Part shown: piece by piece, positions 13,443-21,697 of the stretch
Layout of the letters: the number at the start of each line of letters is the position of its first letter
Position numbering within the stretch: the stretch's first letter is position 1
DNA from: a virus
Length of the DNA: 24,505 bases
Direction: 5' to 3' (one strand)
Virus record (IMG/VR): IMGVR_UViG_3300030390_000972
Span: 1 to 24,505 of that record
The notes under the pieces: model-generated
Told to the model about the DNA's origin: nothing
Database searches by the model: none
The model's input: only the letters and a program-made list of their open reading frames with translations
Program-made: the position numbers and the translations under genes

Positions 13443-14939
13443 TTAGTTGATTACTGCCGAGGTACCGAAGAAGAAACCGAAGTTTAAGTCGATACTGTTG
13501 ATATTCACGTTACCTGACAATTTCACAGGGAACACCGAGTTTAACCTGTTAGGGTTCTGGCTGTCTATCTCTGCGACGGTATTAGCTAGCGTGTACGGCA
13601 CGTCGGAGATCAGCGCCGCTAGACCTAAGTTCTGCGCCAGCACCGACATAGCGCTAACTGCGTTCTTGGGCTTCTTGGCGTCACGGTTGATCGTTGGCTG
13701 GTCGTCCGGTATTAGTGGCGCGCCGTCCCACGATGCTGTGTTGAATATCAAGTCAAGGTTAAAGATGATGTTCTGCAGCTTCACGATGTCCTTGACAAAG
13801 CGATAGGCCGGGTTAGGGTCGCCGTCTGGGCGGTACATGGTGACCGTGTCGGACACGTTGACCTCCCCGTCGCGAACCTCTACCGTACTAGCGCCGCCTT
13901 TGACAAGCTGGTCACGCTGTGCGTAGTTCCACTGGTCGCCGTCAGGACCCGGTGCGATGTACTTAGCCACCTGTCTGCCGTAGTCGTTAGCCGGTTTGTT
14001 GTTGGCGGTGCGCACGATGCCCACTAACTCGCCAGCCGCCGAAACAAACGGCAGGTTGACCGAGCCGGGATTAGCTAACAAGCTGTTGACGCGGTCGGTC
14101 TTGCGCAGGTCGGTGACCGCCAGTATTGCAGTCGGAGACGTCAAGCCGTGACCTGTGAAGGCTACCATAGGCTTGCGAGTCAGTGCACCCCATCGACCCT
14201 CGCCGAACGTCTCGAGCGCGTCTAGCGCAGTCGTGTCGGCAACGTCTAGGCAGTTCAGGAACATGGTCTCCCACACGTCGCCCACTTGGTCGAGTGCTGG
14301 CTGAATGCTCGGGTTCAACAGGCCGCCAGTCGGCTGAGTAAGGCCGAATGTCATGCCCGTGTCGTCTGGGCCTGTGACCACGATATTAAGCTCGTTGCTC
14401 GATACGCCCGCCCACTTAGCTGTCATGTCTACGACGCCCGTGCCCGCAGAGGCGATCATCGGAGTGTCTAGCACGCCGTTAACCGCGGAGATGATCTTCG
14501 GGTCGACTTCTGTCAGCGTGTCGCCCACTTCGATCACAAACTGGCCTGAGAAAATGCCGTTGATCGTGATTGTGAACGCGCCCGCTTTGGTAGCCGTGCC
14601 GACGGTGGCCATCTCGCCTGCTGCCGCAACGCCGGAACCTGCGTCCTCTAGCGGGTAAACGGTGACCGGGATGGACCCGACGCCGTCGCCGTTAGCGGGC
14701 AGCAGTTGCAGTGCGGCTAAGTGGATAGGGGAGCCGAAGCCGTACAGCGTGCCTGCTTCCACCGCGCTGGTGATCTGTCGCTTGGTTAGGTCGTACGTAG
14801 ACGCCGATGCGCCCTGCCCTATCAACGCAACGCGCTGCGGCAGGTTTATGAGGCCGCCCACGTTGGTGACGATGAATTCTGTCTTGATGCCTACTACGCG
14901 CGCTATTGCGCCCAGTGGTACGGCGGTACTGATAGCCAT
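13443..14939 (-). CDS. tail sheath protein (Mu gpL-like)
   Basis: At 498 residues it is nearly the length of Mu gpL (495). The N-terminal part has VPLGAIARVVGIKTEF and LPQRVALIGQG, typical of the gpL family, and the C-terminal part holds the conserved domain that binds the tube, with a long helix region before the final strands (VFPVKLSGNVNINSIDLNFGFFFG). The sheath contracts to drive the tube into the host, so this gene shows that the phage has a myovirus tail. SD AAGGAGG is eight bases before ATG. Confidence 0.95.
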   Translation of the reverse strand: MAISTAVPLGAIARVVGIKTEFIVTNVGGLINLPQRVALIGQGASASTYDLTKRQITSAVEAGTLYGFGSPIHLAALQLLPANGDGVGSIPVTVYPLEDAGSGVAAAGEMATVGTATKAGAFTITINGIFSGQFVIEVGDTLTEVDPKIISAVNGVLDTPMIASAGTGVVDMTAKWAGVSSNELNIVVTGPDDTGMTFGLTQPTGGLLNPSIQPALDQVGDVWETMFLNCLDVADTTALDALETFGEGRWGALTRKPMVAFTGHGLTSPTAILAVTDLRKTDRVNSLLANPGSVNLPFVSAAGELVGIVRTANNKPANDYGRQVAKYIAPGPDGDQWNYAQRDQLVKGGASTVEVRDGEVNVSDTVTMYRPDGDPNPAYRFVKDIVKLQNIIFNLDLIFNTASWDGAPLIPDDQPTINRDAKKPKNAVSAMSVLAQNLGLAALISDVPYTLANTVAEIDSQNPNRLNSVFPVKLSGNVNINSIDLNFGFFFGTSAVIN

Positions 14940-14951
14940 TTTACGGCCTCC

Positions 14952-15611
14952 TTATGGTGTGTAATTGTATTCCACTTCCGCCAGGACGCTGCCGTCCTCT
15001 GCGCGTTGGACCTCGACCGCCAGCTCCTGAAGTATGGCCGCTTGATACTGTGGCGCCTTCTCCTCGTATCTTACCGCAAGCGAGAAGCGAACACCAACCG
15101 CGTGCAAGTTCGCGCGGTCATTAAGCTGGGGCTGAAACGAGCTGAGCGACTGCGGCATGCGCTGGCCTACTAGCCCGCGCAGGTCTAAGTACGTATAAAA
15201 CGATGACATGACGATGTTGCGCGTTAGCCTGAGCCCTCGCTGGGCCACCAGTGCCGCCGCTTCGTCGCCGGGGAGCTGCCCTGCGCCGTCCGCCTTGCTG
15301 ACCGCGAAGCCAATCACGTCTATGTTGAACGTGCCGCGCATTGTCTGGGACTCTACGGTGTTCGACGCACTCTCGTCGACGCTTGAGGTGTCGTACCATA
15401 CGTTGACGATGACTTCGTCGTCTTGGTTGTTGTCCCACGGCGTTGCGCGTTCGGAGTACACCTTGAGCGCCCACTCCTGTGGGTTTGGCTTTCCTGCGTC
15501 CGTGGCCAGTGTAACCTGATTGGCCGACTCGTCCGCGAGTATCTGCGCTATCTTGTCCCGTATGACCTCGAACGTGTCCGGGCCGTCGATCAATGTGGTG
15601 ATCTTGCTCAT
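14952..15611 (-). CDS. tail terminator / neck-type protein, 219 aa
   Basis: I chose ATG 15611 (protein begins MSKITTLI), which overlaps the upstream TGA as ATGA. The N-terminal region (PDTFEVIRDKIAQILADE) is helical, followed by alternating strands, with a VIVNVWYDTSS segment and a later GVRFSLAVRYEEKAPQY segment, which fits the tail completion family found immediately before sheath genes in Mu-like phages (Mu gp37-like). It probably caps the tube and sheath at the head end. The role is inferred mainly from position; the exact family is less certain. Confidence 0.65.
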   Translation of the reverse strand: MSKITTLIDGPDTFEVIRDKIAQILADESANQVTLATDAGKPNPQEWALKVYSERATPWDNNQDDEVIVNVWYDTSSVDESASNTVESQTMRGTFNIDVIGFAVSKADGAGQLPGDEAAALVAQRGLRLTRNIVMSSFYTYLDLRGLVGQRMPQSLSSFQPQLNDRANLHAVGVRFSLAVRYEEKAPQYQAAILQELAVEVQRAEDGSVLAEVEYNYTP

Positions 15612-15991
15612 GCTTCCCACGCCCCTAGTAGTAGCGACACGGTGCCGAGTACGCGGTCCGGGTCTGAGTGTTCGACCTTAAACGTGTACGGCTGGCCGTT
15701 AATATCGTCGAAAGCGACTAGCCACGGCTTTGTGCCTCGGTCGGGTACGCCCACGGGCAAAGTGAGCCCCGCAGCCGTGACGCTTGACAGGCGCAGCACG
15801 AATGCAGTCTCGCGCCCGCTGATCGCCGTTCCCGTGTCAGGGTCAATTATTTGACTAATGTCGTGCGCTTGTCCTGTTAGGTTAGCCGACCCACCGTTCG
15901 GATCGGTTAACGTAACAGTCCAGCCGAAGCCCGTTACGCTGTCTTCGAGCGTAAAGGATAGGTCCGCCTCGGCTAGCTGTCGCAGGCTCAT
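15608..15991 (-). CDS. head-tail joining / stopper-like protein, 127 aa
   Basis: A beta-rich protein with MSLRQLAEADLSFTLED at the start, GFGWTVTLTDPNG, then DPDTGTAISGRETAFVLRLSS and KPWLVAFDDINGQPYTF. This pattern is common in phage proteins that sit between capsid and tail genes and resembles lambda gpFII-type head completion proteins in size (gpFII 117 aa). It likely joins the neck to the tail terminator. The family is recognised as phage neck-type; the exact place in the neck is inferred. It overlaps the next gene as ATGA and directly abuts the upstream stop. Confidence 0.62.
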   Translation of the reverse strand: MSLRQLAEADLSFTLEDSVTGFGWTVTLTDPNGGSANLTGQAHDISQIIDPDTGTAISGRETAFVLRLSSVTAAGLTLPVGVPDRGTKPWLVAFDDINGQPYTFKVEHSDPDRVLGTVSLLLGAWEA

Positions 15992-16348
15992 TTAAACAAT
16001 GAACCCTTTAGACTCTAGCAACTGTAGCTTTGCGTCGCCACCGGTCACCATGTCTGCGGTGACCTTGTCGCCTTCCGACTTAATGCCCACGCTAGTGGTA
16101 ATAGACTTGCCCTTGGCGACCTTGTAACCCGTGTGCTCTGGCTCAGGTTCTTTGTCGCCCTCACCGCTGGCCGCCTCTAGGTCTATTTCTAGCGCTTCAA
16201 TAGCGGTCTTGCGTGGCTCGTCTTTGGCACGCTCTAGCTCTAGCGCCTCGGTCAACTCCTCGACGGTGTAGTCGTTGGCCGCTAGCTCCGATTCTAGGTT
16301 GCTTACTGACAAAGCGACAAGCGCAGTCATTAATAATTTTGTAGCCAT
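15992..16348 (-). CDS. putative neck/connector protein, FluMu-N-like C-terminus
   Basis: The 118-residue protein starts after AAGAGGG at eight bases. Residues 15-60 form charged helices (DYTVEELTEALELERAKDE), followed by an acidic Glu/Pro/Gly linker, then a C-terminal module, GYKVAKGKSITTSVGIKSEGD ... LQLLESKGFIV, which resembles the Mu-like FluMu N-terminal domain (KSITSkrGilgpGdev). Proteins of this build lie just downstream of capsid genes in Mu-like and lambda-like phages, but their role is not settled; a connector or capsid-associated part is likely. Family resemblance is from memory of the motif. Confidence 0.6.
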   Translation of the reverse strand: MATKLLMTALVALSVSNLESELAANDYTVEELTEALELERAKDEPRKTAIEALEIDLEAASGEGDKEPEPEHTGYKVAKGKSITTSVGIKSEGDKVTADMVTGGDAKLQLLESKGFIV

Positions 16349-16374
16349 GTTTCTAGCCCTCTTAGGAATTAGGT

Positions 16375-16390
16375 GGCCCGTCCTTGGGCC
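16375..16390 (-). promoter_or_regulatory. hairpin downstream of the capsid gene
   Basis: GGCCC, a six-base loop and GGGCC form a perfect five-bp GC stem in the 55-base gap after the capsid stop. There is no following U tract, so it is not a clear intrinsic terminator. It could protect the 3' end of capsid mRNA or lower read-through into neck genes, which need far less product. Confidence 0.35.
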
Positions 16391-16403
16391 GAAAGTTTAC
16401 TGT

Positions 16404-17489
16404 TTAAATCTCAGTGTCTAGGCAGCCAAAGCCGTCGATCTGAGTCGGGATGAGCAGCGGGCGTGACTCTACCTCTGCCATGATCTGCTTGCCGTTAGGT
16501 GTGCAGTACAGGTTAGGCGTCATGTCCATGTTAGTGCCTGCGTTCAGCAGTCGACCTGGCATGATGTTCGCCACGCGAGGGTCTGGGCCGAGAGGTAACG
16601 GCACACGAGCCGTGGTGAAATCCAGACGGGTCTGGTCTGACAGCACGATGACCTTGTCGTCTTCCACGTACTTAACCGGCAGTTTTGTCTGCGGGTCGGT
16701 GTACTCTTCCGGATACGTCCACATCTCTACCATGTACGCGCCAACCCACACATAACCGTAGAACGTCGCGCCTTTGCCATCTAGGCGTGGGCGGACTTCG
16801 CCGATGTTGATACGGCGGTTATCTAGCTGCGCTTTGACTTCGTCATTCTGCAGGAAGTTACGCAGAGCCGTGGCGCCGAAAATAGCTTGGTTGGCGTTGA
16901 CTTTGCCGTCTGTGCGGATCACGTCGATGAGCGCCTGCAGGTCTTGCAGTGGCGTGGCTCCCGCAGCCGACCAACTCGTGGACACGGTAGGGAAGTGCGA
17001 CGCCTTGGGCTTGAAGTCAAGCTCGTAGCGCGTGTCGCCGTCGAAGCCGGTTAGCACTAGCTTGCCCGTCTGCAAGATCTGCGAGGCTTGAATCTCCACG
17101 CCTCGCGTGATCATCGCGACGATAATCTCATAGGCGCGCGTTAGCTTGCGGACAAGCTTAGACGTATACGACATGCCTGCGTCTGAGTACGGGTCTACCC
17201 CGACCGAACGCTCTAACAGGTCGTTGACGTCACAAGGGATCGCCTCGCCGTATGCTGGCGGGGTGAACTCTTTGCCCGTGACAAGGCTCATGTCGTTCAA
17301 GTTGGACTCGGTGCCCGCCTTGATAGCGACTGCGACATTCTCGTCAAAGCGTTGGATGTCCACTTCGATTTTCTTACCGTTGTATGCGTTGTCTGGGCGC
17401 ATAGTAAACAGCGACTGTAAAAAGTCGGTAGGGCGGCGCATCTGGATAAAAGCACGCATCCACCCGGTTGCATAAGGATTAGCAGCCAT
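16404..17489 (-). CDS. major capsid protein (lambda gpE family)
   Basis: The 361-residue protein matches the lambda gpE family (phage_cap_E; lambda gpE 341 aa). Typical parts: the N-terminal FLQSLFTMRPDNAYNGKKIEVDIQR, the EFTPPAYGEAIPCDVNDLLER segment at about 73-93, the spine helix region around LVRKLTRAYEIIVAMITRGVEIQASQIL, and the C-terminal TRLDFTTARVPLPLGPDPRVANIMPGR. It follows the D-like decoration gene as in lambda. Forms the HK97-fold shell. Confidence 0.95.
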   Translation of the reverse strand: MAANPYATGWMRAFIQMRRPTDFLQSLFTMRPDNAYNGKKIEVDIQRFDENVAVAIKAGTESNLNDMSLVTGKEFTPPAYGEAIPCDVNDLLERSVGVDPYSDAGMSYTSKLVRKLTRAYEIIVAMITRGVEIQASQILQTGKLVLTGFDGDTRYELDFKPKASHFPTVSTSWSAAGATPLQDLQALIDVIRTDGKVNANQAIFGATALRNFLQNDEVKAQLDNRRINIGEVRPRLDGKGATFYGYVWVGAYMVEMWTYPEEYTDPQTKLPVKYVEDDKVIVLSDQTRLDFTTARVPLPLGPDPRVANIMPGRLLNAGTNMDMTPNLYCTPNGKQIMAEVESRPLLIPTQIDGFGCLDTEI

Positions 17490-17499
17490 CGTGGGCCCC

Positions 17500-17889
17500 C
17501 TATTGGTTATCTAGTTGAGTGAGTTCGTTAGTAACTTGGGCGATTACGCCGTAGCTTCGTAACGTGTCGATGTCTTCGTCGCTGAGCGCTGCGTCCGCTG
17601 CGTCGACCAAGTCACCGCGGCGAACACGACCTGCGATTGCTGGGCGTTCTACGCGGTCGCCTGCTGCTGCAAACTCGACAGGTACTGTCAGCATGGCCAG
17701 CGGTACCTCTGAGCCGTCAGCCCCGCCCGTATCTAAGCGGACGAGCTTGCCTGATGCGGTGACGCGTGCAAGCACTGCGCCCGCTGGCCACGTCTCTGCG
17801 CCCGTTGCGGTTAGGGTTTCGTCCTCGAACACTGCGCCGAAGATTACGACGCCGTTTAGGTTGCGGTTCTCTACGTTCATGTTAGGCAT
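17500..17889 (-). CDS. head decoration protein (lambda gpD-like)
   Basis: The 129-residue protein (lambda gpD 110 aa) has the family layout: an N-terminal arm, a beta core with GAVLARVTASGKLVRLD, then PLAMLTVPVEFAAAGDRVERPAIAGRVRRGDLV and a C-terminal helix, LRSYGVIA. It binds at three-fold sites of the expanded shell and stabilises it. The start ATG 17889 overlaps the protease TAA by one base (TAATG), with GGGGG seven bases before it. Order protease-D-E is as in lambda. Confidence 0.93.
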   Translation of the reverse strand: MPNMNVENRNLNGVVIFGAVFEDETLTATGAETWPAGAVLARVTASGKLVRLDTGGADGSEVPLAMLTVPVEFAAAGDRVERPAIAGRVRRGDLVDAADAALSDEDIDTLRSYGVIAQVTNELTQLDNQ

Positions 17890-18239
17890 TACGCTACCCC
17901 CGCCATATCAAAGATTGTGTTAACCGCCACAGCTTCACGCGCGCCGTCATCTGTCGACGCCGGGGTGTTGCCTGCGAGTGCCTGCTCGTCTTGTTCGCGT
18001 GCTTCAATGTCCGCATTGTTGCGGCCGAATGTCGCGTACTCGACTGTCGCTTCCACGTTGTTCATGGGGGTGCCTTTGAGGCACGCTTCCAGAGCGAACG
18101 CGGTGGCGCCTGTCTTCTGGCCCATTAGCCCGTGGAACTTGACGCGATCTAGCTCTGTGGCCGCGCCGATTGTCTTGCCTTCGTCCAAAACTGCTTGGTA
18201 CAGTCCTGGGTGGTCGGCCTTAAGGGTTGCTAGATCCAT
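17889..18239 (-). CDS. nested Nu3-like scaffold protein (internal start in protease gene)
   Basis: Codon 266 of the protease is ATG (18239-18237), preceded by AGGAGC with an eight-base gap, a better SD than several true starts here. The 116-residue product, starting MDLATLKADHPGLYQAVLDEG, is helical and charged, and shares the protease stop, exactly as lambda Nu3 (132 aa) lies inside gene C. It would act as the core on which the shell assembles and then be cleaved. The start is seen in the sequence; use of it is inferred. Confidence 0.72.
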   Translation of the reverse strand: MDLATLKADHPGLYQAVLDEGKTIGAATELDRVKFHGLMGQKTGATAFALEACLKGTPMNNVEATVEYATFGRNNADIEAREQDEQALAGNTPASTDDGAREAVAVNTIFDMAGVA

Positions 18240-19034
18240 CGTCTTAGCTCCTGTTGTGGTTGAGTTAGAGGTCGGTGCGGCGGCGGTCACGCCTATCGCG
18301 TCGATCATTCCTACCGCGAGCGCCTTGTCTGCTAGCAACATGCCCCCGCGTCCGAACGTATTATTAACTGTTTCAACGGTTTTGTCACGCCCTACTGCCA
18401 CCGCAGTGACAAAAAGGTCCTCAGACTGGTCCAGCCACTCCTTGATCGCCGCCTGTCCGTCCTCCGTTTCGGGGTCCGGGCGCTTGTTGGGGGCGTTGGA
18501 GCTGGTGACCGCCATCGAGGTCGAAAGGCTAGGTTTTGCCATCTCGACCATAGTGCCGATTGAGCCCACCTGCGATGCTTTGTTCACTGCGACAATGGTG
18601 TCCGCCTGTGACGCTATCCAATATGCTGCGCTAGCCGCCGTCTTGACGACAGCGCGTGTGGGCTTTTTCATAGCTGCGATTTTGTCCGCAGTCGACAGGG
18701 CTGGCTGTGCCTCACCTCCGCCACTGCAGAACATGAAGTCGACGGACTTAACCTCTGGATCCATTTCTACTGCGTTGATCGCCGCGTCAATGTCTCGGTA
18801 CAGCGTGTTGCCTCCCCCGAAATAGTACGCCATGAACGACCGCTGCGAGGTCATTACGCCTTGAATGGTGATTGTGGCCGAGTCGCCGGACTTCACAAGC
18901 ACATTGCTCGCGTTGCCTCCGTACCCGTTGTCGTCGTCATCGTCCGCACGCATCGCATGCGCTATCTGCTGCGGCGTTAGCTGCACGGGCGTCGATATGG
19001 CGTCAAGTACGCCGCGTTCTAATAGCCAAAGCAT
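17889..19034 (-). CDS. S49 (SppA-like) head maturation protease, lambda gpC type
   Basis: The 381-residue protein has a clan-SK peptidase domain at about residues 52-250: SVDFMFCSGGGEA (residue 97 on), VVKTAASAAYWIASQAD with Ser135 as the predicted nucleophile, QVGSIGTMVEM at about 155, and NKRPDPETEDGQ with Lys184 as the candidate general base. The oxyanion loop reads CSGGG where SPGG is usual. After residue 260 comes a Thr/Ser linker and a C-terminal region that can also be made alone as scaffold. It would cut scaffold and portal during head maturation. Family firm; the exact catalytic Lys is inferred by spacing from SppA. Confidence 0.93.
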   Translation of the reverse strand: MLWLLERGVLDAISTPVQLTPQQIAHAMRADDDDDNGYGGNASNVLVKSGDSATITIQGVMTSQRSFMAYYFGGGNTLYRDIDAAINAVEMDPEVKSVDFMFCSGGGEAQPALSTADKIAAMKKPTRAVVKTAASAAYWIASQADTIVAVNKASQVGSIGTMVEMAKPSLSTSMAVTSSNAPNKRPDPETEDGQAAIKEWLDQSEDLFVTAVAVGRDKTVETVNNTFGRGGMLLADKALAVGMIDAIGVTAAAPTSNSTTTGAKTMDLATLKADHPGLYQAVLDEGKTIGAATELDRVKFHGLMGQKTGATAFALEACLKGTPMNNVEATVEYATFGRNNADIEAREQDEQALAGNTPASTDDGAREAVAVNTIFDMAGVA

Positions 19035-19036
19035 GT

Positions 19037-19789
19037 TTATATCTCCACTGTTCTGAGGGTAAGTCGTGCGGATACATCCGCGTCTGCTGCGCTAGATTCC
19101 ACCTCTAGCATGAGGTCGACCGGTGACGACCCCGCCTGCAACTCCTCGTTGGTGAATTCTAGCGTAGTGTCTCCGCTCCGTTGCAGTCCGAACGAAAAAA
19201 CGCGGCGCAATACGCTGCCTACCGCCCCGCCTATCAAGGTGACCGACACGTCGGTGTCAGCCCCGCCACTTTTGCGCATGGACGCCACCAAGCTGGTGAC
19301 GGCCCACGTGCGACCCGCGGGCACGGTGTAGATCGCCTGCTGCGACTCCTGCGCCGCCGCGGTGACGGTGGCGACGATGTCTGCCGCGTTCGGGATCGGG
19401 CGGTGGATAGTGACGTCCGCCACAAGCTCGTTGCCTCGGTCCGCTACGTTGCGTGCGCCGTTGACCCGCGTCAGCGGGATGTTGCCGACGAGGAAATCGC
19501 CGACGCCTGATATTAATACGTCAAACTGCACGGGCTGGAAGTCCGCGTCCAGCGCGTCCACGCGGATAATTGCGCCCTGGTTCCCTGCGTCGCCGTTCGT
19601 GAGGAGAAGTACTTCTCCGGTATCTGACGGAAGCACAGGCACGGCTGACTCCGTCCCAAGTATTACGGGAGTGAGGGCCGCCAGACCGACGCCGAGCGCG
19701 AAACTTGAAGCCGCCCCGACGCCGTTATACATGCCCATCATGTTGGCTGTCTGAAAGTCGTCGCTAGGGTTAAACACTCTTTTACGCAT
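19037..19789 (-). CDS. putative virion structural protein, beta-rich, 250 aa
   Basis: I cannot name the family with certainty. The first 60 residues are Gly/Ala rich (NMMGMYNGVGAASSFALGVGL). The C-terminal half (about 150-250) shows a beta-sandwich-like pattern: IYTVPAGRTWAVTSLVASMRK, then strands around RRVFSFGLQRSGDTTLEF and MLEVESSAADADVSARLTLR. TVPAGkTw-type modules of this kind are seen in phage virion proteins. It lies between portal and protease, where lambda has no gene, with an eight-base overlap with the portal gene and a two-base gap to the protease. A capsid accessory or decoration part is likely; unknown otherwise. Confidence 0.62.
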   Translation of the reverse strand: MRKRVFNPSDDFQTANMMGMYNGVGAASSFALGVGLAALTPVILGTESAVPVLPSDTGEVLLLTNGDAGNQGAIIRVDALDADFQPVQFDVLISGVGDFLVGNIPLTRVNGARNVADRGNELVADVTIHRPIPNAADIVATVTAAAQESQQAIYTVPAGRTWAVTSLVASMRKSGGADTDVSVTLIGGAVGSVLRRVFSFGLQRSGDTTLEFTNEELQAGSSPVDLMLEVESSAADADVSARLTLRTVEI

Positions 19790-21383
19790 CGATCTGATCT
19801 CCTGAATTAGCGACGAGGCGCAGGTGGCCTGACGCTTGCATAATTGCGTTGACGGCCTCCGCGCCGAACTTCTCTTGAAGCTCTAGCAAAGGCGTCATCG
19901 CAGCGGCTTTGAGTTGGTTTTCCTTCGCTACGCGCTTGATGTTCGTCGTGAACCTCGTGCCCGTTAACGAACGGCTGGCCACGTTGTTCGTGGTGTACCC
20001 TTCCTCTGCCATCATCTTGTAACCGGTTACCTCTTTCGGGAGGTCGACGGCTTCTTTCACCGCCCCGTACCAGTTGCTGTGCGTCCATGCGCCGAATGTC
20101 TCAAACATCATCGGGTCGCGCCATGCCTCTAGCAAGCCCGGCGCAGTGACACGACGCGTCAGCGCCATGGCCACCAGCCACGAGCGGTACACAATACGCG
20201 TCATGGTGTCAGCGTACCTGTCCCGAGCTTGATTTAGGAACATGTTAAACTCTTTAATTTCGCCACGGCTGGCGCTGTACGAGTTGCTGAACTCCATTTT
20301 TAGTACGGATTTCGGCATCTCAAGCGACCACGCTATGGCACTGAGGATCGCGTCCTCAAAGTCGCCGAACTTCTCGTCCGTGCCGTCTGCGGTGAACGCT
20401 TTGGGCTCTACGCCGGGCGGCAAGAAGTCGTAAACGAGGCCGGGTGCCATCTCAGCCATGTTAATCTTGTAGTCGGAGCCGTCCCCCACAGGGACACTGC
20501 CTTGTACGCGACGGTTTGCCCCGGCCGTTATTGGGCGGCTGTTCGGGGCCTTACTGTCGGTAGACTGATAGAAAAACATGGCCATGATGGCGTTGATCGT
20601 GGCTTTTCGTTGGGTATTGTCGCGGTATTTGTCGATCTCACTGACCGATTGCATGACAAGCGCCAGTAGCGGCTCGCCCCGCACGTCGTCGCGGCGTTTG
20701 TCCGTGGCGTAGTACAACCACGAGATCCTGCGCCCGTTTCTGCCCTTAGCGGGGATCCGCTTGTGGCTAAAATCTTCTTGCAGGACGTAATATGCCACCT
20801 GCTCACGCCGTGCGTTAAGCTCCACCCCGTACTCGATGGTGTGCCCTTTGGCGACCTTCTGCTCTGACGCGCCCAGCGGTGTGGTCACCATGCTGCCGCT
20901 CACCAGCTCGTAGCTAGGGAGCTGCGTCTGCGGGTTGTGGTGTTCGATGACGAGCACGTCGCCTTCGACCAGTGCTTCGCGGTAGGCGTCGCGCTCCATC
21001 TCGCCGAATGTGCTGGTTTTCGTCCAGTCACACACGTGGGGCAAAGAGGCCCATGCTTGGAACTTGTCCTCGACGGTGATCGACCACTCTGCTGCGGAGT
21101 CTTCGTCCAATTCGATTAAGCTGGCTATGGGGTCGGCTTCAAGTGATAGGCCCGTATTAATCACATTAGTGACTAATCGGCGGATGATGCCCCGCCCGTA
21201 TGGGTTGGTCTTGAAGAATGCCGCCGAGCGCTGGCGCAATGCCCAGTAGTCCGGCACGATGATCGGGACAGGCCCGAGGCCGCCCGCGTACTTCTCGCCG
21301 TCGTGGTATTGGTACTGCTCGCTGTCGTAGCCGAACGCGCTGGCGTCAATCTTGAACGGCTGGCCGTCCGTGTTAACGATCAT
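19782..21383 (-). CDS. portal protein (lambda gpB family)
   Basis: I chose ATG 21383, overlapping the TGA of the gpW-like gene as ATGA, giving 533 residues (lambda gpB also 533); ATG 21392, three codons earlier, is nearly as good. A longer open frame to 21689 reads through the gpW-like gene in the wrong frame. The family pattern is clear: AFFKTNPYGRGIIRRLVTNVI at about residue 40-60, RDAYREALVEGDVLV, RGEPLLALVMQSVSEIDKYRD, and AIAWSLEMPKSVLKMEFSNSYSASRGEIKEF in the C-terminal third. Twelve copies form the DNA channel at one vertex. Confidence 0.94.
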   Translation of the reverse strand: MIVNTDGQPFKIDASAFGYDSEQYQYHDGEKYAGGLGPVPIIVPDYWALRQRSAAFFKTNPYGRGIIRRLVTNVINTGLSLEADPIASLIELDEDSAAEWSITVEDKFQAWASLPHVCDWTKTSTFGEMERDAYREALVEGDVLVIEHHNPQTQLPSYELVSGSMVTTPLGASEQKVAKGHTIEYGVELNARREQVAYYVLQEDFSHKRIPAKGRNGRRISWLYYATDKRRDDVRGEPLLALVMQSVSEIDKYRDNTQRKATINAIMAMFFYQSTDSKAPNSRPITAGANRRVQGSVPVGDGSDYKINMAEMAPGLVYDFLPPGVEPKAFTADGTDEKFGDFEDAILSAIAWSLEMPKSVLKMEFSNSYSASRGEIKEFNMFLNQARDRYADTMTRIVYRSWLVAMALTRRVTAPGLLEAWRDPMMFETFGAWTHSNWYGAVKEAVDLPKEVTGYKMMAEEGYTTNNVASRSLTGTRFTTNIKRVAKENQLKAAAMTPLLELQEKFGAEAVNAIMQASGHLRLVANSGDQIDA

Positions 21384-21658
21384 CGAATCCATGGCGTCGC
21401 CCCATACGGCAGCACCTGAACCGCGCCGCCTCCGTTGCACCTGGCCTTCAAGGAGTCGTACTGCTGCCACAGCAGGCCGTATGTCTCCTGCAGCTTGTCG
21501 ACGTCCTCTCGGGTCACCTGTTGGCGGCCTTGGCCAGTGTCGAGCGAGTACGATTTCGTCGCGCCTGCGGTCAACAGCGTGGTGATGGCGTCTAGGTACA
21601 GGCTGAGCAGCGTCTCGAGCCGCGCTATCTGGTCTAGTACGAATTGGTCGCAGGACAT
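21380..21658 (-). CDS. gpW-like head-tail connector protein, 92 aa
   Basis: It lies between large terminase and portal, where lambda has gene W (68 aa). The sequence starts MSCDQFVLDQIARLETLLSLY, followed by KSYSLDTGQGRQQVTREDVDKLQETYGLLW and a short tail, KARCNGGGAVQVLPYG. A long helix, then the SYSIDTGQ-type turn and a second helix, is typical of this gpW/DUF6148-type group. It probably helps close the portal to accept the tail. SD AGG lies nine bases before ATG 21658. Confidence 0.8.
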   Translation of the reverse strand: MSCDQFVLDQIARLETLLSLYLDAITTLLTAGATKSYSLDTGQGRQQVTREDVDKLQETYGLLWQQYDSLKARCNGGGAVQVLPYGATPWIR

Positions 21659-21697
21659 GGTGTTCGCCTAAGTGGGTAATTATCGACAATACTAACC

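Noticed and set aside
17917-18825. 302-codon open frame on the + strand
   Set aside because: Antisense to the S49 protease, with composition dictated by its codons.
21384-21689. N-terminal extension of the portal reading frame to 21689
   Set aside because: It reads the gpW-like gene in another frame and is Arg/Pro/His-rich; the portal start fits better at 21383 or 21392.
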